A DNA stretch of 9,423 nt from Deltaproteobacteria bacterium (lineage in GTDB: Bacteria > Desulfobacterota > Anaeroferrophillalia > Anaeroferrophillales > Tharpellaceae): contig JAUVDU010000040.1 in the NCBI GenBank assembly GCA_030595135.1, positions 1 to 9,423 of the forward strand, written 5' to 3'. Every line of letters starts with the position of its first letter. The first letter of the stretch is position 1. This document shows positions 4,757-9,423 of the stretch, piece by piece. The position numbers and the translations under genes were made by a program. The notes beneath the pieces are model-generated. The model did not search any database and was not told where the DNA came from. It saw only the letters and a program-made list of their open reading frames with translations.

Positions 4757-4816
4757 TATCGACTAACATGTCACTACCTACTTGACAAAAAATGTCGATA
4801 GTTCTACAGTAGAACT
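4757..4816 (+). promoter_or_regulatory. ktr promoter with 17-bp palindromic operator on the -10
   Basis: TTGACA (4782-4787) and TACAGT (4805-4810) are spaced by 17 nt. The -10 lies inside a perfect palindrome, AGTTCTAC (4800-4807), A4808, GTAGAACT (4809-4816). A second inverted pair, TATCGAC (4757-4763) and GTCGATA (4794-4800), flanks the -35 and touches the first palindrome. Together these suggest repression by a dimeric regulator. Its identity is unknown and no candidate regulator gene is in the window. Confidence 0.7.
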
Positions 4817-4843
4817 GCGAACTTAATTGTGGGAACAGTACAG

Positions 4844-6238
4844 ATGAAAAGTATTCGTTTTAGAATTACACCGATTACTCTGCCGATTATTCTGTTTGGC
4901 GGGACAATTGGGGTTGGTACTATCCTGCTCTATAGCCAAAACGCCTTGGCAGTCTCTTCGATATCCTGGCTTGATGCTCTCTTTACCGCCACTTCAGCAA
5001 CCTGTGTAACCGGTCTGGTAACGCTTGATACCGGCACCACCTTTTCTCTCTTTGGCCAAAGTGTTATTTTGTTACTGATCCAGCTTGGCGGCATCGGTAT
5101 CATGACTTATGCCGCCTTGATCTACTACCTGATCAGACAACGGGTCGCCCTCAATGATCTTTTCGTGATCGGCCAAGGGTTGCAGCATGCCCGCACCCAG
5201 CCTTTCGGTAAGTTGTTGATAAAGATTGTACTCTGGACCGTGATTATTGAAATAATCGGCGCCTTTCTCCTCTATGCGGCCGCACCCCGGGATTTTACTT
5301 TTTTTGCGGCTCTTTTTCATTCAGTCTCAGCTTTTTGTAACGCCGGTTTCTCGCTTTATCAGGACAGTTTATCACATTGGCATGCCAACTGGGGGGTTAA
5401 CCTGGTGATAATGTTATTAATTATTACCGGCGGTCTCGGGTTTTCAGTTGTGGTTGAGTTCGGCGGTTGTCTGACCGCACCTTTGAAACGGTCGCGGCCT
5501 AAGTTATTTAAAGGTTCTAAAACCCTTTATCAATCCCGGCGGCGCCTCAGCTGGTACAGCAAAATCATTCTCTCCACAACCTTGGTTCTGATTATAGCCG
5601 GCGGTGTGGGAATCTCTTTTTTTGAATATTGTGCAGCGACGCCGGATACCGATTGGGCGGTTACCCTGCTGACCGGTTTTTTCCAATCGGTAACTTGCCG
5701 CACCGCCGGTTTCAACACCATCAATCTGAATATGATGACAACTGTTTCGCTCTATCTAATGATTATTCTGATGTTTATCGGCGGGGGCTCAGGCTCTTGC
5801 GCCGGAGGTCTTAAAGTGGGAACCTTCAGAGTCTTGACCGCCTTTTTGATGGCCCAGATCAAAGGCCGTTCGCAGGCCGTAATCGGCCACTTCGCGGTTG
5901 AACGCAAGATCCTGCATGAAGCCCTGGTACTACTGTTTTTCTCAGTTGTTATCATACTTACAGCGGCTTTTTTGCTCAATCTCAGCGAAGGAGGTTTGGT
6001 GCCCCATACGCAAAGCCGTGACTTGGAACTAAAAATTCTTTTTGAGACGGTTTCCGCTTATGCAACTGTCGGTCTGAGTTTGGGGTTGACGGCAAAACTA
6101 ACTGCGATCGGCAAAATTATTATAATATTATTGATGTTTACCGGAAGACTTGGCCCGATTATTCTTATTGCTGCCGTCCAGAGTTACCGAGAAAAAGAGC
6201 TTTTTCAGTGGCCGGAAGAGAGTTTATTGATCGGTTGA
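4844..6238 (+). CDS. ktrB: KtrB/TrkH-family K+ uptake channel subunit
   Basis: This is a 464-aa inner-membrane protein with the four-fold M1-P-M2 layout of the TrkH/KtrB/HKT superfamily. The four filter segments are visible: TCVTG (53-57), NAGF (166-169), RTAGF (286-290) and ATVGL (407-411), each supplying the conserved Gly. The Gly/Ser-rich intramembrane gating loop 'GGGSGSCAGGLKVG' starts near residue 313. The protein moves K+ (in some homologues with Na+) into the cell. The length and single-RCK partner fit Ktr better than Trk, whose TrkA carries two RCK units. I chose ATG 4844 because GGGAA (4831-4835) lies 8 nt before it. The in-frame GTG 4829 would have almost no leader and no ribosome binding site. 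The stop is 24 nt before the ktrA start. Confidence 0.92.
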   Translation: MKSIRFRITPITLPIILFGGTIGVGTILLYSQNALAVSSISWLDALFTATSATCVTGLVTLDTGTTFSLFGQSVILLLIQLGGIGIMTYAALIYYLIRQRVALNDLFVIGQGLQHARTQPFGKLLIKIVLWTVIIEIIGAFLLYAAAPRDFTFFAALFHSVSAFCNAGFSLYQDSLSHWHANWGVNLVIMLLIITGGLGFSVVVEFGGCLTAPLKRSRPKLFKGSKTLYQSRRRLSWYSKIILSTTLVLIIAGGVGISFFEYCAATPDTDWAVTLLTGFFQSVTCRTAGFNTINLNMMTTVSLYLMIILMFIGGGSGSCAGGLKVGTFRVLTAFLMAQIKGRSQAVIGHFAVERKILHEALVLLFFSVVIILTAAFLLNLSEGGLVPHTQSRDLELKILFETVSAYATVGLSLGLTAKLTAIGKIIIILLMFTGRLGPIILIAAVQSYREKELFQWPEESLLIG

Positions 6239-6262
6239 TTGGTTTTTACGAGGGTATCAAAC

Positions 6263-6922
6263 ATGGGAAATGAGAAACTTCAGGTCGGGGTTATCGGACT
6301 AGGTAAATTTGGTCTGAGTTTTGCCACGCATCTGGTTGAACTCGGACACGATGTTCTTGGTCTCGACAATAATCCCGATCATATCAAGCAGGCCCAGACC
6401 CATCTGACCCAGGTTTTTCTGGCCGATGCCCAGGAAAAAGAGGTTCTGGAACAAACCGGGATAGCTGAGCTCGAATATGTCGTGGTCAGTGTTGGTGATT
6501 CGATCTCCGCCAGCGCTATGATTTCACTGTTTCTTAAAGAGCTCAAGGTTCCCAATGTCTGGGTCAAGGCCAGTAATCCCGACCACGGGAATTTGTTAAA
6601 AAAGATTGGGGTTGACCGAGTTGTGATCCCCGAGGATCTGGCCGCCAAGCAGTTAGCCGACCGTCTTTCTCACCCCGGCTTTATTGACTATCTGCCTTTC
6701 GACCAAGATCTGGTTATTCAAGAGCTGACGATTGATCTCAATGCCGGTAAAACATTGCGCCAACTTGATTTGACCAATCGCTATAAAATCCAGGTTATTG
6801 CCGTGCGCCCCGGAGCCGGCGGTAAGCCAAGTTTTATTCCGAGTCCTGATAAGGCTTTGTCCGCCGGTGATATTTTAGTAGTTATCGGCCATCGTGGACA
6901 ACTTGAGAGTTTCAAATTATAA
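6263..6922 (+). CDS. ktrA: KtrA/TrkA-type RCK regulatory subunit
   Basis: This is a 219-aa cytoplasmic protein with an RCK_N Rossmann domain (about 6-130) and an RCK_C domain (about 140-219). The nucleotide-binding GLGKFG (12-17) and the acidic residue D35 ending strand 2 ('VLGLDNNP') are those that bind ATP, ADP or NAD(H) in KtrA. Octameric rings of such proteins gate KtrB. The RCK_C domain binds c-di-AMP in some bacteria, but whether that applies here cannot be read from the sequence. I chose ATG 6263 for its ribosome binding site GAGGG (6250-6254), 8 nt upstream. The frame also opens at TTG 6239, next to the ktrB stop. It is clearly an operon partner of the preceding gene. Confidence 0.93.
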   Translation: MGNEKLQVGVIGLGKFGLSFATHLVELGHDVLGLDNNPDHIKQAQTHLTQVFLADAQEKEVLEQTGIAELEYVVVSVGDSISASAMISLFLKELKVPNVWVKASNPDHGNLLKKIGVDRVVIPEDLAAKQLADRLSHPGFIDYLPFDQDLVIQELTIDLNAGKTLRQLDLTNRYKIQVIAVRPGAGGKPSFIPSPDKALSAGDILVVIGHRGQLESFKL

Positions 6923-6971
6923 TAGAGAAAGTGGTTGTTAGTTTTCTTCCAACAAAGTGTGGAAAAAGGTT

Positions 6972-8786
6972 ATGAACCGAACCCAATCAGTTATTTGGAT
7001 AGCTCTACTTCTGCTGTTGCCGGTCTCCATCTTTTGCTTACCGTCAATTAATGTTTCATCAGTTTATGCCGATGACAAACAAATCAAAATCGGCGTATTA
7101 GCCATACGCGGAGCTAAACAATGCCTGCAAAAATGGTCTCCTACGGCCGAATATCTCTCCCAAAATATCTCCGGCTACTCATTTTCGATTGTCCCTCTCC
7201 GTTTTGATCAATTGGTTCCGGTCACCGAAGAAGGTGAGATTGATTTTGTCCTGACCAATTCCAGCGACTATATCACTCTGGAGATCAATCAACGAGTAAA
7301 TCGGCTTGTAACCCTGATAAACAGGGATGTTAACGGTAAGCCGATGACCACATTTGCCGGAGTGATCTTTACCCGGGCTCAGCGCCAAGACATTACTTGC
7401 ATGAAAGACTTAGTCGGCAAAAGGTTTGTTGGTGTGGATTCGAGATCTTTGGGGGGCTGGCTGGCAGCCCTTCTAGAGTTGAAACAGACAGGCATCAACC
7501 CCCGGAAAGATTTCAGCACACTCACATTTGCCGGAACCCATGATGCAGCCGTTTATGCGGTACTAAATGATCAGGCCGACGTTGGCTGTGTCAGAACCAG
7601 TACACTTGAGCGTATGGCTGAAGAGGGTAAAATCAACCTGGCTGATTTCAAGGTCATTCAATTCCAACCGGCGGCAAATTATCTTTTGTCTACCCATCAC
7701 CTGCCTCACTCAACCAGAGCCTATCCGGAATGGCCCCTGGCCAAACTCAATCATGTCGATGATAATTTGGCCCGGCAGGTTACCATGGTTTTAATCAAGA
7801 TGCCTTCCAATAATTATGCCGCCCAGAGGTCGCATAGTTTCGGGTGGAGCGTTCCCTTAAATTATCAACCCGTACACGACTGTCTGCGAGAGCTTAAGAT
7901 CGGATCCTATTGTGACTATGGAAAAGTTTCCATAGCTGACGTTTTCAAACAATACTGGGACTATATCTTGGCTGTAGCCGTTATTCTGTTGCTCTTTTTT
8001 GCCCTTTTCATCAGATTGAAAAACCTTAATATCAATCTTAAAAAAGCAGTTACAAAACAGAAGAAGGCTGAAATTGAGAGGAAACAGTTGATCTCTGAGT
8101 TGTATAAAAGCTCCGATAAAATTAAACTATTCGCCTATTCCGTGTCCCATGATTTAAAGAATCCGGCAATTGCCCTCCACGGCATCACAGAGTTATTCAT
8201 CAAAAAATACCGTGATGCTCTTGATGAAAAAGGGATGCTTTACTGTGATCGGATCATAAAATTATCCGATCACATAATCACACTGGTGGAACAGATAAAT
8301 CTTTACATGTCAACCAAGGAACAACCTATTGTTCTGGAGACAATTAACAGCAAAAAGATATTTCAAACCATCAGACAAGAGTATTCGAGTCAATTGAGCC
8401 AACGCAAAATAAAATGGCTCGAATCGGAACTTGATATAGAGATCCGGGCTGACCGATTGGCTCTGCTCAGAGTTTTTAGAAATTTTATCGATAACTCCCT
8501 GAAATATGGCGGGGATGATTTAAGCACAATTAAAATCAGTTATAAGGAATCGGATGAAGCTCATATTTTTTCCGTCAAGGATGATGGGATTGGTTTAAAT
8601 CCGGAAGATTGTAAGATGATATTTGACCCGTTTAAAAGAAGTAAGACGGTTTCTGATGTTGAAGGAAGCGGGTTGGGGTTGGCTATTGTCAAAGAAATTG
8701 CCGAGCTCCATGATGGTAAAGTATGGGGAGAATCTGATGGGAAGAATGGGATAACTTTCTATTTTACAATCGCAAAAAATTTGTAG
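6972..8786 (+). CDS. Sensor histidine kinase with PhnD/TtrS-like periplasmic domain
   Basis: The 604-aa protein starts at ATG 6972, with GGA at 6961-6963. An in-frame GTG at 6957 has no ribosome binding site. Residues 1-33 form a signal or anchor segment ending 'VYA'. Residues about 37-300 resemble the PhnD/TtrS type II periplasmic-binding fold, seen in 'IKIGVLAIRGAKQCLQKW', 'IDFVLTNSSDYI' and 'LVGKRFVGVDSRSLGGW'. A membrane helix (about 331-350) and a charged coiled coil (352-385) lead to HisKA with H393 in 'SVSHDLKNP'. The HATPase domain has the N-box 'NFIDNSLKYG' (N508), G1 'DDGIGL', 'FDPFKR' and G2 'GSGLGLAIVKEI', so all kinase boxes are present. TtrS of Salmonella, with this type of head, senses tetrathionate. 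The ligand here is unknown. No response regulator is next to it. It starts 49 nt after ktrA, probably in the same operon. Confidence 0.9.
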   Translation: MNRTQSVIWIALLLLLPVSIFCLPSINVSSVYADDKQIKIGVLAIRGAKQCLQKWSPTAEYLSQNISGYSFSIVPLRFDQLVPVTEEGEIDFVLTNSSDYITLEINQRVNRLVTLINRDVNGKPMTTFAGVIFTRAQRQDITCMKDLVGKRFVGVDSRSLGGWLAALLELKQTGINPRKDFSTLTFAGTHDAAVYAVLNDQADVGCVRTSTLERMAEEGKINLADFKVIQFQPAANYLLSTHHLPHSTRAYPEWPLAKLNHVDDNLARQVTMVLIKMPSNNYAAQRSHSFGWSVPLNYQPVHDCLRELKIGSYCDYGKVSIADVFKQYWDYILAVAVILLLFFALFIRLKNLNINLKKAVTKQKKAEIERKQLISELYKSSDKIKLFAYSVSHDLKNPAIALHGITELFIKKYRDALDEKGMLYCDRIIKLSDHIITLVEQINLYMSTKEQPIVLETINSKKIFQTIRQEYSSQLSQRKIKWLESELDIEIRADRLALLRVFRNFIDNSLKYGGDDLSTIKISYKESDEAHIFSVKDDGIGLNPEDCKMIFDPFKRSKTVSDVEGSGLGLAIVKEIAELHDGKVWGESDGKNGITFYFTIAKNL

Positions 8787-8840
8787 TACCGGTTACTTTC
8801 CGAGCAAACGTGCATCTGGAAAATGGGAGGAGAAGAACCT

Positions 8841-9423
8841 ATGGAAGAGATGTTTAATTATGCCGATCAACTGGGACCGGAAAAAATTATTCATCTGTAT
8901 CAGCCCGACCTTGATTTAAAAGCTGTGCTGGTGGTGGATAATACGGCAGCCGGCCCGGCTCTGGGCGGCATGCGAATGGCTCCTGATGTTACAACCAAGG
9001 AGTGTGTGCGTCTGGCGCGGGCCATGACCTTCAAAAATGCCGCCGCCGGTTTGGCGCATGGCGGCGGCAAACTGGTGGTTCTTGCAGACCCCAAAATGGC
9101 TAAACCCGCCAAAGAGAGACTGATCCGAGCCTTGGCAAAATCATTGGCCGAGGTCGAAGAGTATATTTTTGCACCGGATATGGGAACCGATGAACAATGC
9201 ATGGCTTGGGTAAAAGATGAAATAGGTCGGGTGGTGGGCTTGCCTAAAGAGGTGGGCGGCATCCCTTTGGATGAAATCGGGGCCACAGGTTGGGGACTTT
9301 TCCGGGTAGCGGAGATTGCGGCTGAATTTTGTCATCTGCCATTGGCCGGGGCGCGCTTGGTGATTCAGGGTTTTGGCGCGGTTGGTAAACATACAGCCCG
9401 CTTTCTGGCGAATAAAGGAACTC
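8841..9423 (+). CDS. Glu/Leu/Phe/Val dehydrogenase, 3' end cut by the window
   Basis: The frame is open from ATG 8841 to the window edge (194 codons). A strong ribosome binding site, GGGAGGAG (8825-8832), lies 8 nt upstream. The protein catalyses NAD(P)-dependent oxidative deamination of an amino acid or the reverse amination. K65 (MTFKNAAAGL) and K77 (GGGK) have the 12-residue spacing of the substrate-binding and catalytic lysines of leucine dehydrogenase. D113 in 'APDMGTDE' is the likely catalytic Asp. The NAD-binding domain starts with GFGAVG (177-182). The compact N-terminus and 'GPALGGMRM' resemble leucine/phenylalanine/valine dehydrogenases more than hexameric GdhA, but the specificity residues cannot be settled from a partial sequence. 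It lies 54 nt after the kinase gene with no terminator between, so it may belong to the same transcript. Confidence 0.9.
   Translation, partial: MEEMFNYADQLGPEKIIHLYQPDLDLKAVLVVDNTAAGPALGGMRMAPDVTTKECVRLARAMTFKNAAAGLAHGGGKLVVLADPKMAKPAKERLIRALAKSLAEVEEYIFAPDMGTDEQCMAWVKDEIGRVVGLPKEVGGIPLDEIGATGWGLFRVAEIAAEFCHLPLAGARLVIQGFGAVGKHTARFLANKGT

Noticed and set aside
4829..4843. GTG 4829 as ktrB start, with similar upstream starts TTG 6239 for ktrA and GTG 6957 for the kinase
   Set aside because: None has a ribosome binding site, while the downstream ATG codons (4844, 6263, 6972) have usable ones at normal spacing.
125..6260. TTTTTACGAGGG(C/T)ATCAA occurs at 125-142 and 6243-6260 with one difference
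   Set aside because: At the first place it is coding sequence of the DUF3467-like gene, at the second it is the ktrA ribosome binding region. The frames and spacing to a start do not correspond, so it is most likely chance.
8900..9392. Open frames on the - strand over the window end
   Set aside because: They are shadows of the dehydrogenase gene, whose + frame has clear catalytic and NAD-binding motifs.
1..9423. CRISPR array, tRNA, rRNA, phage genes or origin
   Set aside because: I found no regularly spaced repeats, cloverleaf-like segments, phage structural motifs or DnaA-box clusters when reading both strands.

Overview
This looks like a chromosomal window from a Gram-negative bacterium, most likely one of the former Deltaproteobacteria (Desulfobacterota-like). 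The evidence is indirect: a RAYT-type Y1 transposase with GGTCAGG/ACCGG-type flanking repeats, an HD-GYP protein with a periplasmic sensor domain, and a PhnD-headed histidine kinase. No rRNA or tRNA is present to fix the taxonomy. Every gene I can support reads on the + strand.

Region 1 (1-1930) is accessory in character. It holds a DUF3467-like small gene without a normal start codon and a small membrane protein gene. Next comes a repeat cluster (GAACCGG units, an inverted CCACGTTAA pair and a TCAGG..TACCGGAA direct pair) around a 3'-truncated REP-associated tyrosine transposase. An imperfect attC-like hairpin follows. Last is an autoregulated toxin-antitoxin operon, a Phd/StbD-type antitoxin with a RelE toxin. 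RelE keeps all five E. coli catalytic residues at the same residue numbers.

Region 2 (1927-3592) holds a membrane HD-GYP cyclic-di-GMP phosphodiesterase whose reading frame abuts relE without a visible promoter of its own, then a small unrecognised protein.

Region 3 (3593-4830) is mostly non-coding apart from an hsp20 gene. A near-consensus sigma-70 promoter (TTGACA-16-TATAAT) drives about 170 nt that fold into a long interrupted hairpin. The stretch ends in a perfect 10-bp stem followed by TTTT. This is a candidate small RNA or leader upstream of hsp20. Two strong hairpins follow hsp20.

Region 4 (4757-9423) starts with a promoter whose -10 lies inside a perfect 17-bp palindrome. It leads into ktrB-ktrA (K+ uptake channel and its RCK regulator), a PhnD/TtrS-like sensor histidine kinase with no response regulator in view, and a Glu/Leu/Phe/Val dehydrogenase that runs off the window. 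The gaps are short and no good terminator is visible, so these four may form one operon. An osmotic or nitrogen link (K+ with glutamate) is possible but is inference.

The least explained items are the 3808-3975 RNA candidate, the two similar 17-bp palindromes sitting on the -10 elements of the toxin-antitoxin and ktr promoters, and the kinase beside KtrAB.
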